Shown: positions 28,601 through 37,116 of the stretch, piece after piece
Layout of the letters: every line of letters begins with the position of its first letter
Position numbering within the stretch: the stretch's first letter is position 1
Source of the DNA: Bordetella genomosp. 13
GTDB taxonomy: Bacteria; Pseudomonadota; Gammaproteobacteria; Burkholderiales; Burkholderiaceae_B
NCBI RefSeq assembly: GCF_002119665.1
Contig: NZ_CP021111.1
Location: 2,542,001-2,606,000 of the forward strand
Reading direction: 5' to 3'
DNA length: 64,000 bases
The notes under the pieces: generated by a model
Database searches by the model: none
The model's input: the letters and a program-made list of their open reading frames with translations, nothing else
What the model was told of the DNA's origin: nothing
Translations under genes and position numbers: made by a program

Positions 28601-31600
28601 TTGTTCAGCACGTTGCCTGTGCTGAACGGATCGCCCAGCCCGATGCGCAATGTGTCGTCGTTCTTCAGCGGCGCACCGCCTATGTACAGCGTCGGCGCGC
28701 CGAAGGCATTGATGTCGTCGGCCGCCAGCACCACCCGCGTGCTGGTGCGTGCCGGCGCCGCGGCCAGGTCGCCGGTGATGACGAGGTCCTGGTATACGTT
28801 GTGCGCCAGCCCGCCGCCCACCATCACGGCCAGCGAGCCGCCATAGCCGCCCTGGGCCGGCGTCATGTCGGCAAGCCCGTCCCACACCAGCGCCGGCGCG
28901 GCGACGGCCTCGCCGGCGCGCGCTTCGTCCAGCGCGCCGAAGACCAGCGTCAGCCGGCGCGCGTCCGCCTCCAGCATGGGGCGGTCGGTATTGAACGTGG
29001 CCGCGCGGTCGAGCTGATAGCGCGCATAGCCGGTCTCGTTGTATTGCGACCAGGTGCGCGCCACGCTTCCCGGCGTGATCTGCACGTGCGTGGGCAGCGC
29101 ATCGCGCGCGCCCGTGCCGGCCAGTCCGTGATAGGCCGTCGCCCGCCAGCTGCCGTCGCGCAGGCCGATCGCGCGGCCCATCATGGCGCCGGCCTGTCCG
29201 CCCAGCTCGACGCGGAAGGCGCCGGGCAAGAGCGCATAATTCGCCGGCATCAGCGTGTAGGTGCCCGCGGGCAGACCCGGCACGCCCTCGCCGATGGTGA
29301 TCTGCCGGCCCACGCCGGGCAGGTCGCCGCGCCACTGGGTGTAATAGCCGGCCTGGGTGGGCGCGGGGCCCACGGCGCCCGGTACGATGGCATAGACCTG
29401 CCCGCCTGCCTGGCGCGCATACTGCAGCGTGTCCACCGAGCCGCCGCGGCCCGGCACGAACGCCGCTCCCCGCAGCTCGCCGCCGCCGGACAGATCGACG
29501 AGCGCGCCGTCATCGCTGCGGATGTGCGTGGCGCGGACGCTGATGCCCTGCTGGGCGCGATTGCCGAAAGCGCCGGTAACGAGGTTGGGCGAAGCAACCG
29601 CCGTGTCGTCCACGGTGTAGTCGACGCCGTCGACCGTGCCGCCCCAGGGCATCATCAACCCGGCGCCGCTGACCGAGGTGATGCTGCCGGGCAGGAACGA
29701 GACGGTTGCCACGCCGCCCGCCTGCATGGTCTGGGCGTTCAGGGCGATGGAGCCGAACGGCGCGTACAGCGCGCCGCCCTGGCGGATCTCCGCACCGATC
29801 AGGGTCAGCTGGCTGAAAGCCGAGTACGGGGCGGCCGGGGCGCCGCTTGCGCCCTCCGGGCGCGCCAGGGTCAGCACCTTGTCGGCCACCGGCTGGGCCG
29901 AAGGCGTGCCATTCGCACTGTTGCGGCCGGTGCTGTGGCCCGCGGCCACGGTGACGATGGCGCCGGCTTCCGGATAAATGCGCGCGCCCGACAGCGTGAG
30001 GTCGCCGGTGGCGTAGACATGGGTGGGCTGCACGACGCGCGAGAACGGGTTGGCCCAGTCCGCGGGGTTGTAGACGATGGACACGCCCCCGGACAGCAGG
30101 CGCAGGTCGCCCTCGCTGGCGATTCGGGTATCGGCGTAGGTGAACTGCAGCGCCCCGCTCAGGTCGGCCACCTGCCCCGCACGCACGTCCAGCGTGGCGC
30201 CCAGGGGAGCCCCCAGCACGGTGCCGTCGCTGGTATAGATGCGGCCCAGGTCCGGCACGCGGGTGAACAGGTACGAGGTGACCTGGCTCTGCCCCAGCAG
30301 GCTGACGTACGGCGCGGCCAGCGTCACGCGGCCGGCCGACAGATTGGCGTACTGCCCGGTCTGCAGCGTAAGGCTGCGGCCCAGCGCCAGCGTGACGTCG
30401 CCGTCGAAGACGATGGCGTCGCGTGCGCGCAGGTTCAGCGCATCGAAGCCGCCGGCGTCCAGTGTGTCCAGCCCCAGGCTGGCCTGCCCCAGCGCCAGGC
30501 CCTCATCGGCCTGGCCCGCCTGCAGCGCCCCGTCCAGCGCCGGCGCCGCATGCTGGCGCACCGTGATCGCGCGGCCTGCCCGCAACGCGACGAAATCGGG
30601 CGAGGCGAGCACGCCTTCGTTCGAAAAGCGCAGCAGCGGCGACTCCAGCGACAGCAGCAGTTCGCCTCCCGCCACGCCGGCGGCGCCCGCGCGCGCCAGC
30701 ATCGTGCCGTCGGCATGGATGCCGGAATGGCTGCGCAGGCGGATCGCGCCGCCGGCGCCCGCCAGGGTTTGCGGACGCGTGCCCACGGGCACGCCGCGCA
30801 ACGGCAGGTCGAATTCCGCGGCCGCGCCGGAAGCGTCCAGCACGGAACCCGGCCGCAGGACGACGTAGGCATTGGTGGACAGCTCCAGGCCATTCTCCAC
30901 CGCACCGTTGTCGGTCGACATCTTGTACTTGCCGCCTTCGCTGCCCACCGTGATGGTGCCGCCATCGGGCGCCACGCCATAACGGCGGCCCAGCGCATCG
31001 CGCGCCACCACCGCGCGGCCCGCGGCGTCCAGCACGGCATGCTCGCCGATCCACACGGACAAGGCGCCCGGATTGCGGTGCGCGCCCGGCCGATCCAGCG
31101 GCACGGCATCCAGCGACCAATTGTTGACGACGGCGATGTCGCCGCCGGGCGCGGTGATGCGGCCGTCCACGATCACCTGGCCGCCGCTGGCGATGCGCAC
31201 CGAGCGGCCCGGGTCGACTTCGATGGCGGCATCGCGCCCGATCGAGATGCTGCCGGTGCGCGCCCCGCCGGCCGCGTCGGGCGTGGCCGACGAGGACAGC
31301 ACCAGGTCGGCGCCCGCGCGCTGCGCCAGTCGCGCGTTGGCCGCGTCTTCCTGGTAGAGCGGCGGCGTCCACGACTCCACGGCCCCCGCCAGCGCGGCGC
31401 CGTCCAGGCCGGCGTAGCGCGAATCGGTCAGGCGCAGCACCGGCATCGTCGCGCGCACCTGCGTGCCCACGGTGACCGTCAGCGCGGCCTGCGCATTCAC
31501 CGTGTACGACGAGAACCCCGACTCGAATAGCGTAGGCGCCAGGCTGTCGGCGCGGATCGCGACCACGGGCAGGTCGATCGCGGACACCACCCCCTGGTGG

Positions 31601-34600
31601 ATGGCCGTGCCGCTGGGCAGCACCACGTCTCCCGGCGCGGTCTGGCCCGCGGCCACGGTGACCGGCACCGTGCGTTGCGGCTCGGCATAGCCCTCTTGGC
31701 GCAGCGGCACCCCGCGCGGGAACACGGCCGCCGGGAACGTCGCGCCGCTGGACGAGAACTGGGTGTTGATGATCTCGGAACCGGCCGGGATCGTACTGCC
31801 CGCGGGCGCGAAGCAGCCGAAATAGCAGGTCGCGCCGCTGATTGGATTGACGTAGCCCGCCGGGGCATTGACCGTCATGGGCGCCGACGTGTTGGTCCAC
31901 TCGGCCTGCGTGACCAGATAGTCTTCGGTGTTGCCGTCGCCGTCGAAATCCTTGTAGTCGCGGATGCCGTACGAGTCGAACGACCAGTAGTCGCGGGGCA
32001 GCGTGCCGCCGGCCGGCACGGTATCCAGCCGCGCGGTCCAGTCGATGGGCAGCTCGGCGCCGGCATGCACCGTAACGTCCGCGCTGAGGTACAGGGTGTA
32101 CGGCGCGGCCCTGCCAGCCTGCAGGGTATCGCCCATGCCTTCCACGCTGCCGCCGATGGAAAGAATGCCGCCCGTCTGCAGCACCAGCGCGCCGCCGCGG
32201 GTGAAGCCGCTCGACGCCAGCGTGCCCTCCAGCGTCAGGTCGCCATGGTTGCCTGGATCTTCCGATACGCCCGTCGGAAGCAGGAAGGCGGTCTGGCTGG
32301 CCACCAGTGTGATGTCGCCGCCCGCCCCGCCATCCAGCGTGCCGGCTCGCGTGACGAAGGCGCCCGAGGACGCGTCGATGCGCGAGCCGGCGGCCAGCGT
32401 CACGTCGCCCGTGCTGCGCAGCGTCACCGCGCCGCCGTCGGTATAGGCCTGTCGCCATGCGGTGCCGGGATCACGCTGCAGGTTGCCCCAGAGGCCGCGC
32501 GTGTCGATGCGGGCGTCCGGCCCCAATGTGATGGCGGGACGCGCCGAGGCGTCCGAAGGCGACAGCTGGCCCAGCGTGCCGCCCAGCAAGTTGGTCAGCA
32601 GGACCGAGCCGCCCGGAGCCGTGACGCCGCCGTTCACGTCGATCGTCGCGGCGTAGGCTGTCAGGTCGGCGCCCGGCGCCAGGGTCAGCGGCGCCTCGAT
32701 CGCCACGCGCTCAGTGGCGCGCAGCATCAGGCTGCCCAGGCCGGCCGCGCTGAGACGGTCGGCATCCAGCCAGACCGTGCCCACGGTGTCGGGCTCGAGG
32801 GCGAGGGAGAGTTCGGCGCTGGCCGGTACGGCGGGCAGCGCGGCCGCGACGTCGATAATCACCTCGTTGGCCGCCTGCCAATCGCGCAGCGGCGTGTCGC
32901 TGTCGGAGGACAGCGGCGTGAGCACCGCCAGGCCGCCCGGGCGGGCCACGGCCGTCTGCGATTGGCTGTAGCCATCGGCCGCCGCCTGCGGCGCCCGGGT
33001 CTGGCGCGCTCCCTGGTACACGCTGGCATCGATGTCGCCTTGCAGCACGGCCGTGACCATCGTGCGTTCCGTCGCATTCGTGAACACGCCCGCGGCGCCG
33101 ACCACCAGCCGCCCCGCATCGCGCCCCGCCGTGTAGCCCGGCTCCAGCCGCTTGGTCGGTGCGATCAGCGGGTTGTAGAAGTAGCGCGTGGCGCCGTCGC
33201 CCCAGCGCGCGTGCGTGGCTTCATAGCCCTGGTACAGCCCGCGATAGACAAAGTCGGCGGGCGCATCGCTGAGATTGTGCAGGCGGCCGTCCAGGCCGCG
33301 CAGCCAGGTGAGGTTGATGTAGCCGGTCTGCACGTCCAGCGTGCCGCCCGACAGGTTCACCACCGAACCGGCCTGCGTGATGACCTCGCTGCCCGCCAGC
33401 GTGACGGTGCCTCCCTGCGCCGCCCACTCTCCGATGGTGTGGCCCTGGTTGCCCAGGTAGCCGCCCACTTCCAGCAGCCCGCCCGCCGTGTACCAGCGAT
33501 CGGACTCGTATCCGTTCGTCCCGGCCTCCACCAGCGTCAGGTTGCGCCGGTCCACCCACACGTTGCTGTTGGCCAGCCGGCCCGTGTCGCGGTTCAGCGG
33601 GGCATCGCGCAGTTCGTTGCCCTGCACGTTGACCTGCACGTTGTTCGATTCCATCGCCACGCGCACGCCCACCGCGCCGGCCACGTCCACCTGCGCGCGT
33701 TCGGCCAGGTAGCTGCGGCCGCGCGCGTCGGCCACGATCTGGCCGCCGGTGGCCAGGGTCAGGCTGTCGCCCTCGAACACGACGCTGCCGCCGCTGGCGA
33801 TCTCGATGCGCGACTGGTCGCGCCGGTCCGTCAGCTTCGAGTAGTTGTCGAAGCGGCCCGCGGCGGCCTGTGCACGCAGCACGTCCTGCGCGCCGGACTC
33901 CTGGATCAGCGCATCGCGCTGGCTGTTCAGTGCGGTCTGGCCATCGTCCTCGAGCAGCACGGCGGTGGTCGCGTTGGCGCCCAGCGTGATCCTGCCGTGC
34001 GCATCGCTGGCCGAATTCAGCAGGTGGATCGTGCCGCGCGTGTTCACCGTGGTGGTGGCGATGGCCGCGCCCTGCTGGCGCACGTCGTGGCCGGTCAGCG
34101 TGACGTCGCCTTCGCGCGCCAGGATCAGGCCCGTGTTGGATACCGTGCCGGACGCGCTGTAGACGGGATCGCCCTGCTCATCCGACCCGACGACGCCGCG
34201 CTCGCCGGCGACCTCGTTGCCGCGCGTGGTCGCGTGCGTGTTGGCATCGGTGCCCATGCCCTTGCGGATGTAGAACCGGTCGCCGGCAGCCAGTGCCGTC
34301 TGGCCCCTGCGCGTGACGATCTGGCCGGCATTGTCCACCGACGTGCCCATCAGCAGCACATAGCCGCCGCCGTCCGTCACCGAGCCCGGCTCGTGCGTGG
34401 CGATGCGCGCGCCGGCCTGCACCTGCACCGCGCCCGCGGCATCGTAGAAGCTGACGCTGTCGACGTCGGCGCCGTACAAGCCGTTGTTCTGAAACTGCGC
34501 ATCGTCGATGCGGGCCGCGGCCACCACCAGGTTGCGCACGTTCACCTGGCTGCTGCCCGAGAACACCACGCCGTTGCGGTTGGCCACCATCACGGTACCG

Positions 34601-35283
34601 GCGCCCTTGATCCGGCCTTGGATCTGCGAGGGCCGAGCCTGCGGATCGTTCACGCGGTTCAGCACCGCCCATGCGGCCTGCTGCTGGAAATCCACCGTGG
34701 TGTTGCGGCCGACGTTGAAGGTTTCCCAGTTCAGGATGGCCTTGTCTGCCGTCTGCTGCACGGTCACCGTGGTCTTGCCGCCTGCGACCGTCTGCATCGG
34801 CGCCTGGGCGTTCAGCCAGCCCGCGGTGAGCGGATCGGCGTCGACCTTCAGGCCGCCGTCGGCCAGGCCGTCGGGCAGCGCAGGCTCTTGGGCCGCGGCT
34901 TGGCGCGCCGCGTCCTGCGCCGCGTGCAGCGCGGCGATGGCGCCGGCCGTGCGATTCAGATTGTCGATGGAGCGCTGCAGCTTCTGGCGCGAGGCCGCCT
35001 GCTGCTGCGCGGTGGACCGGCCCTGCGCCGTCACGCCGCCCTGCATCCGCAGGGCCGGATTCATGCCGGGCGCCTGCTTCACCCCGCCCTGCGCGAACCA
35101 CGCGCCCCCGGTGCCGGCCTGCGCCGGCGCGGCCAGCCCGCCCGCCACCAGCAGCGCGGCAAGCGCGGCGGCCAATGGCGTGGGACGGGGCATGGACGCG
35201 GCGCGCGGCGCGCCGGCAGCCGGCGGGAACCGCCGCGCATCGGCACGGGAGGACAGGGAACGCATGGGTGCGGACATGGACAT
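22678..35283 (-). CDS. Giant filamentous-haemagglutinin-like TpsA exoprotein
   Basis: The 4201-residue protein is a two-partner-secretion exoprotein. It has a long extended signal peptide (about 1-56, ending APAQA), a coiled-coil-prone Gln/Ala stretch (about 88-133), then the TPS secretion domain (about 135-400) with TADKAILNWETFNVG and VANRNGVVFSG, a variant of the NPNL/NPNGI motif. About 3000 residues of beta-helix-type repeats rich in VDLSG, AAGARI and LDASG-like turns follow. The C-terminal part (about 3690-4085) resembles the DUF3739 region, with GDINAGRGSKTTVVYTPPKR and GEAGIRVSGNVNIAALQV. It lacks the long proline-rich region and prodomain of FhaB. ATG 35283 has AGGA 9 nt upstream; an earlier start at 35331 is possible. 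The probable role is adhesion or biofilm formation. No TpsB is in the window. It lies downstream of, and collinear with, an STN-sigma-FecR cassette. Confidence 0.9.
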   Translation of the reverse strand: MSMSAPMRSLSSRADARRFPPAAGAPRAASMPRPTPLAAALAALLVAGGLAAPAQAGTGGAWFAQGGVKQAPGMNPALRMQGGVTAQGRSTAQQQAASRQKLQRSIDNLNRTAGAIAALHAAQDAARQAAAQEPALPDGLADGGLKVDADPLTAGWLNAQAPMQTVAGGKTTVTVQQTADKAILNWETFNVGRNTTVDFQQQAAWAVLNRVNDPQARPSQIQGRIKGAGTVMVANRNGVVFSGSSQVNVRNLVVAAARIDDAQFQNNGLYGADVDSVSFYDAAGAVQVQAGARIATHEPGSVTDGGGYVLLMGTSVDNAGQIVTRRGQTALAAGDRFYIRKGMGTDANTHATTRGNEVAGERGVVGSDEQGDPVYSASGTVSNTGLILAREGDVTLTGHDVRQQGAAIATTTVNTRGTIHLLNSASDAHGRITLGANATTAVLLEDDGQTALNSQRDALIQESGAQDVLRAQAAAGRFDNYSKLTDRRDQSRIEIASGGSVVFEGDSLTLATGGQIVADARGRSYLAERAQVDVAGAVGVRVAMESNNVQVNVQGNELRDAPLNRDTGRLANSNVWVDRRNLTLVEAGTNGYESDRWYTAGGLLEVGGYLGNQGHTIGEWAAQGGTVTLAGSEVITQAGSVVNLSGGTLDVQTGYINLTWLRGLDGRLHNLSDAPADFVYRGLYQGYEATHARWGDGATRYFYNPLIAPTKRLEPGYTAGRDAGRLVVGAAGVFTNATERTMVTAVLQGDIDASVYQGARQTRAPQAAADGYSQSQTAVARPGGLAVLTPLSSDSDTPLRDWQAANEVIIDVAAALPAVPASAELSLALEPDTVGTVWLDADRLSAAGLGSLMLRATERVAIEAPLTLAPGADLTAYAATIDVNGGVTAPGGSVLLTNLLGGTLGQLSPSDASARPAITLGPDARIDTRGLWGNLQRDPGTAWRQAYTDGGAVTLRSTGDVTLAAGSRIDASSGAFVTRAGTLDGGAGGDITLVASQTAFLLPTGVSEDPGNHGDLTLEGTLASSGFTRGGALVLQTGGILSIGGSVEGMGDTLQAGRAAPYTLYLSADVTVHAGAELPIDWTARLDTVPAGGTLPRDYWSFDSYGIRDYKDFDGDGNTEDYLVTQAEWTNTSAPMTVNAPAGYVNPISGATCYFGCFAPAGSTIPAGSEIINTQFSSSGATFPAAVFPRGVPLRQEGYAEPQRTVPVTVAAGQTAPGDVVLPSGTAIHQGVVSAIDLPVVAIRADSLAPTLFESGFSSYTVNAQAALTVTVGTQVRATMPVLRLTDSRYAGLDGAALAGAVESWTPPLYQEDAANARLAQRAGADLVLSSSATPDAAGGARTGSISIGRDAAIEVDPGRSVRIASGGQVIVDGRITAPGGDIAVVNNWSLDAVPLDRPGAHRNPGALSVWIGEHAVLDAAGRAVVARDALGRRYGVAPDGGTITVGSEGGKYKMSTDNGAVENGLELSTNAYVVLRPGSVLDASGAAAEFDLPLRGVPVGTRPQTLAGAGGAIRLRSHSGIHADGTMLARAGAAGVAGGELLLSLESPLLRFSNEGVLASPDFVALRAGRAITVRQHAAPALDGALQAGQADEGLALGQASLGLDTLDAGGFDALNLRARDAIVFDGDVTLALGRSLTLQTGQYANLSAGRVTLAAPYVSLLGQSQVTSYLFTRVPDLGRIYTSDGTVLGAPLGATLDVRAGQVADLSGALQFTYADTRIASEGDLRLLSGGVSIVYNPADWANPFSRVVQPTHVYATGDLTLSGARIYPEAGAIVTVAAGHSTGRNSANGTPSAQPVADKVLTLARPEGASGAPAAPYSAFSQLTLIGAEIRQGGALYAPFGSIALNAQTMQAGGVATVSFLPGSITSVSGAGLMMPWGGTVDGVDYTVDDTAVASPNLVTGAFGNRAQQGISVRATHIRSDDGALVDLSGGGELRGAAFVPGRGGSVDTLQYARQAGGQVYAIVPGAVGPAPTQAGYYTQWRGDLPGVGRQITIGEGVPGLPAGTYTLMPANYALLPGAFRVELGGQAGAMMGRAIGLRDGSWRATAYHGLAGTGARDALPTHVQITPGSVARTWSQYNETGYARYQLDRAATFNTDRPMLEADARRLTLVFGALDEARAGEAVAAPALVWDGLADMTPAQGGYGGSLAVMVGGGLAHNVYQDLVITGDLAAAPARTSTRVVLAADDINAFGAPTLYIGGAPLKNDDTLRIGLGDPFSTGNVLNNLILSAGARLTGGQVFLTVGDGLLALTSSIRIEAGSGIDTRGFADVPLIDSSTGFIFGNANPMVVVSNGIIDLDAQTNVFAKGRITMADGSSLYGRGGIGFMAASGVSFEGTPRLGAPRLELAGSAINLGSADGLAQARADGTLVAGIDLDGDLMGRLIAGDSAAGVAGVRELSLKAVNSVNFYGALDLNLLDASGRSLLDTFTLTTPALYGAGAAGQQARLTLDTLIWNTPEGLVANASGFNNEYISAPPGATLPGGPGHGAGSLVVQARRIELGHAPRARSRDTTTFHHLLLGFADVSLQASERIVTKGHATLSAWQSGPSPQAGFDPADYAGVGGNLRLLTPLLTGEAGSVLTARTGGTLVLAAPQGAVAADTSAVDALGSVVKLHADRIEIGSAIALPTGRLTLNAADDIVFAAGARVDLSGRRSDFFDVSTYSWGGELVAESAHGNILMEQGARIDVSASNNDAGRLTFTATDAAAGQVRLGGTLAGTGGAGREGGSIDVRAQHLGGGAAGLTADFATLNTGLDEAGFTERRAFALKQGNLQIDGTLRAHEVDISVDGGSLAVAGHIDASGAAPGIIRLAARDDLTLAGSAQLHAQGTQQNVDDYGQAIEAKNRGQIELTSRDGWLRLQDGATLDVSAPGLAYGQVVLNAGRTGAASGDARIDAAGTVRIVGASSIALNAVQRYELPDGSVIDQSLLDGYDVDSRGFVDAAAGNAALQSRLQGLRAYGAAFHLRPGVEIVSDGDLSTSGDIDLAGYRYGPGADRDPASAGYGAGEPMALVVRAAGNLDIKGSISDGFKGVDGTPATYDPLTDVTTSPNFRFTVNRYVMNGLAMVTDPAGWTVPFNIVNGVNTPLSIAWRPLSPTSGSYQSGQVVPYGTLLTRVIIPMAIATPAATAGLSIQTYAGTPSYSAMSPMAAMQGAGSQSASLRLVAGADVGGADTRALRGASTLGGRGNLRLEDPHFQGSSNDIPVASVLRTGTGSLELLAGGDFAMRSLYGVYTAGSDTGASGLPSGSYLANGGGDLLLAAQGDVTGYTWGQSSGSSFIGDWLVRGGDGEHAAWGVRFGRTTVDLTNTMLYGFSGFGTLGGGNVTVLAGGNAGSMTTTYSPNTSVSTYEALQLTVAGGGRVTAIGRTDGVITGGALVQSGGGDMVVRVGGAFNGGRNLGTQGQSATPGSHSVLTNLRGDIDVRAGSIGAVETDANVRQSGDPRRIEDGVATVAQALGGISVLPGDSEVRLRALGDLVLGAVADPGSLPSSSASDGASSAWRAAFFRPDATSLDLQSGGGNLVPLTGFGIGSSVRVGWTSPRMSNEGYVLLPARVNAMAHGGSIYYGGNMVMELAPSRTGRLDLLGRGGIYGAGLVSTSTGVPATARLNVSGGSAAPNDVASLFRPVWNSGTTGSNFFAWQSGSVEGLAHATDGHPIRLYAVNGDIVNVALGQTASVYQAATNSYVTYHAAARPAWVVAGRDIVNFGQGSDTGRADAAPGLILNVSETDVSRIQAGRDMYYTNVQIGGPGVLEVTAGGTLYQADRGQITSVGPLAEGDARPGATIAIQAGAGAAGPDWATLAALYLDPANQADLTPGRPLADQPGKVAHVYDEELMAWLAARYGYQAADAAGALAYFNTLAPEQQRVFLRNVYYAELKAGGREYNDAAGPRYGSYLRGRQMIAALFPENDAAGQPVARGGDYVQFGGSGVQTWFGGDIQALVPAGQIVVGVQGQVPPSTSGFITQGQGDISLYSQGSILLGLSRIMTTFGGSILAWSATGDINAGRGSKTTVVYTPPKREYDDVGNVALAPQVPSSGAGIATLNPIPEVEPGDVDLIAPLGTIDAGEAGIRVSGNVNIAALQVVNAANIQVQGESQGIPVAAVVNTGALANASAAATTAATAAQDAVSRSRAAAQQALPSIISVQILGFGEGASTPAGEAPARRPGTPVSNRSGGMLQVLGDGELSPAQLARLSPAEREKLGL

Positions 35284-35425
35284 GAAGTGGCATCCTGGAC
35301 GGGAACAAGGTGACGCCCGCGCGCGGATCATGCGGAAAGGCGTCGTACTGTTGTCCTAGTCGATCAGGGCCCCACCGATCGGCCATGAAGCCGCATGAAT
35401 TTTTTTTGACAACCGTGCCGGCCGT

Positions 35426-35450
35426 CTCCAGCCTCAGCCTCCAGCCTCAG
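35426..35450. repeat. 13-bp direct duplication at the fecR stop
   Basis: CTCCAGCCTCAGC is repeated head to tail (35426-35438 and 35439-35450, the second ending in G). The second copy includes the fecR stop codon. A run of eight T lies just beyond at 35400-35407. It is probably a slippage duplication. The surrounding 163 bp should hold the tpsA promoter, but I could not pick one with confidence. Confidence 0.6.
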
Positions 35451-36424
35451 GCCAGGATGACCAGGTCTCCCACCCTGCGCACCTGTGCGCCATACAGCCG
35501 CTGGATGTGCGCGATGACTTCGTCCAAGGCGTGCACGCTGACGCGCGCGCTCAACCGGCGCCGTGCCAGCTCATCGTTCATCAGCACCACGCGGCCTGGC
35601 CGGTAGCGATTGATCTCGTCCACCACGTCGGCCAGCGGCTGGTCGTCGAACGCCACCATGCCATGGCGCCACTCGGAAGCGGGCGCGGGCCGTGCGCGGT
35701 CATCGATGCCGCCCTGATCGTAGGTGACCTGCTCGCCCGCGCTCAGCGCGACGCGCCGGGTCGGATGCCATACCTCGCTGCTGCCCGAGGTGCAGCGCAC
35801 GCGCACCTGTCCGGCCGGCAGGCGCCGCACTTCGACCTCTCCCTGCGTCAACAGGACGCGGCCATCGCCGGCCAGCACCTCGCAGGCGGTATCGCCCAAG
35901 GCGGACACCGCCGCCTCGCCCGCCACCAGCTCGAAGCGCGGCCGCTTGCCCATGTCGCGCACCGCGATGCTGGTCTGCGTGTTCAGCGCCAGGTGGATCT
36001 GGCCGGCCAGCGCGAACTCGCGCTGCTCGCCGGTGGCGGTGCGATAGTCCGCCCGCCATTCCGACCACGACGGCCACAGGCCCAGCGGCGGGCGCACCAT
36101 GCCCACCACCGCCAGCGTGCCCAGCGCCGATGCCGCGGCGCCCAGGAACAGGCGCCGGTCGGCGCGCACGGGACGGGGATGGGCCAGGCGCGGATACTGT
36201 TCGGTGAAGGCCTGCGCGTGGCGGCCCAGCGCCTTCCAGTCGCTGCAGGCCTGCGTCCAGGCGCGCTCGTGCTCCGCGCTCAGCGCGCGCCAGTGACGCA
36301 CGCGGGCCATGTCCGCCGCCGTGGGCCGGCCCGTGGCGAACTCGCGCACCCACGCCTGGGCCTGCCGCTGAAGGGCGGCCCAGTCGGGCGGATTGGGTTC
36401 GACGTGGACAGGATCGGTATTCAT
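35447..36424 (-). CDS. FecR-family anti-sigma factor
   Basis: The 325-residue protein has an N-terminal DUF4880-type cytoplasmic sigma-binding region with the conserved tryptophans (WVREFATGRPTAADMARVRHW, about 25-65). A single membrane helix (about 91-111) follows, then a periplasmic FecR domain (about 123-220) and a C-terminal STN-like DUF4974 domain (about 268-325). Such proteins hold an ECF sigma factor until a periplasmic signal arrives. It lies 106 nt downstream of the sigma gene and 163 nt before tpsA, on the same strand. Confidence 0.9.
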   Translation of the reverse strand: MNTDPVHVEPNPPDWAALQRQAQAWVREFATGRPTAADMARVRHWRALSAEHERAWTQACSDWKALGRHAQAFTEQYPRLAHPRPVRADRRLFLGAAASALGTLAVVGMVRPPLGLWPSWSEWRADYRTATGEQREFALAGQIHLALNTQTSIAVRDMGKRPRFELVAGEAAVSALGDTACEVLAGDGRVLLTQGEVEVRRLPAGQVRVRCTSGSSEVWHPTRRVALSAGEQVTYDQGGIDDRARPAPASEWRHGMVAFDDQPLADVVDEINRYRPGRVVLMNDELARRRLSARVSVHALDEVIAHIQRLYGAQVRRVGDLVILA

Positions 36425-36530
36425 GCTGGTGCGCCGGTGAAATCGGGCTTGTTGTTGTGATAGACGTTTGGCGACACGCGGATCGGACGCGCGAAGCGCC
36501 GGCGGACACCAATGCTTGCAAATCTTCCCA

Positions 36531-37046
36531 TCATTCGTCGCGGGCCTTCAGCGCCTGCAGGCAGAACTCGTGGGCGGCCTGCAGTTCGCGGCCGACCTGG
36601 CGCAGCGAGATGCCCCAGCGCTTGGCTAGTTCGGCGCGCGGCACGCCGTGCACGCGGGCCGACAGGAAGATGTCGCGCTGGCGCGGCGGCAGCTCGGCCA
36701 GCGCGGCGAACATGCGATCCATCTCGCCGCGCGCTTCGGCCATCTCGGCGGGTCCGGCGGCCTCGTCCGGCACATCCAGGAAGTCCGCCACTTCGGCCTC
36801 GCTCAGCACGCGCGACTCGCCGCGCAGCTGGTCGATGGCCACGTGCACCGCGGTATTCAGCAGATAGCTTTGCGGATGGCGCACCTCGTCCAGGTCGGCC
36901 TTCTCGGCCAGCCGCACATAGGCCTCGTGCAGCGCATCGCCGGCCATGTCGCCGGCAGAGCCCAGGCGGCGCGCCACGCGCAGCCGCAGCGTGTCGTAGC
37001 GCTGCGTGAACAGGTGCCGCAGTTGGGCCAGCCCCTTGCCGCTCAT
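36531..37046 (-). CDS. ECF sigma factor (FecI-like)
   Basis: The 171-residue protein has sigma region 2 (about 8-78, including DALHEAYVRLAEKADL and HPQSYLLNTAVHVAIDQLR) and region 4 (about 108-165, LPPRQRDIFLSARVHGVPRAELAKRW-type helices). It belongs to the iron-starvation/FecI group that works with FecR anti-sigma factors. It is preceded by the STN gene (70 nt) and followed by fecR. The likely target is the downstream tpsA promoter; this is inferred from gene order. Confidence 0.92.
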   Translation of the reverse strand: MSGKGLAQLRHLFTQRYDTLRLRVARRLGSAGDMAGDALHEAYVRLAEKADLDEVRHPQSYLLNTAVHVAIDQLRGESRVLSEAEVADFLDVPDEAAGPAEMAEARGEMDRMFAALAELPPRQRDIFLSARVHGVPRAELAKRWGISLRQVGRELQAAHEFCLQALKARDE

Positions 37047-37116
37047 GGGTGCGCCCGTCCCTTGCGATGCCGGTCCGCCGCGCGGCCGCGCGCGCCTTGA
37101 AGGCAGTGCCGGAGAT

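Noticed and set aside
22678..35283. Several very long open frames on the plus strand within this interval, up to over 1300 codons
   Set aside because: They lie antisense to tpsA, follow the GC-rich codon mirror of that frame, have no start signals and give Arg/Gln/His-rich sequence without domains.
35284..35446. ECF-type promoter upstream of tpsA
   Set aside because: No pair of -35/-10 elements convincingly matched a FecI-type pattern, so no promoter is called.
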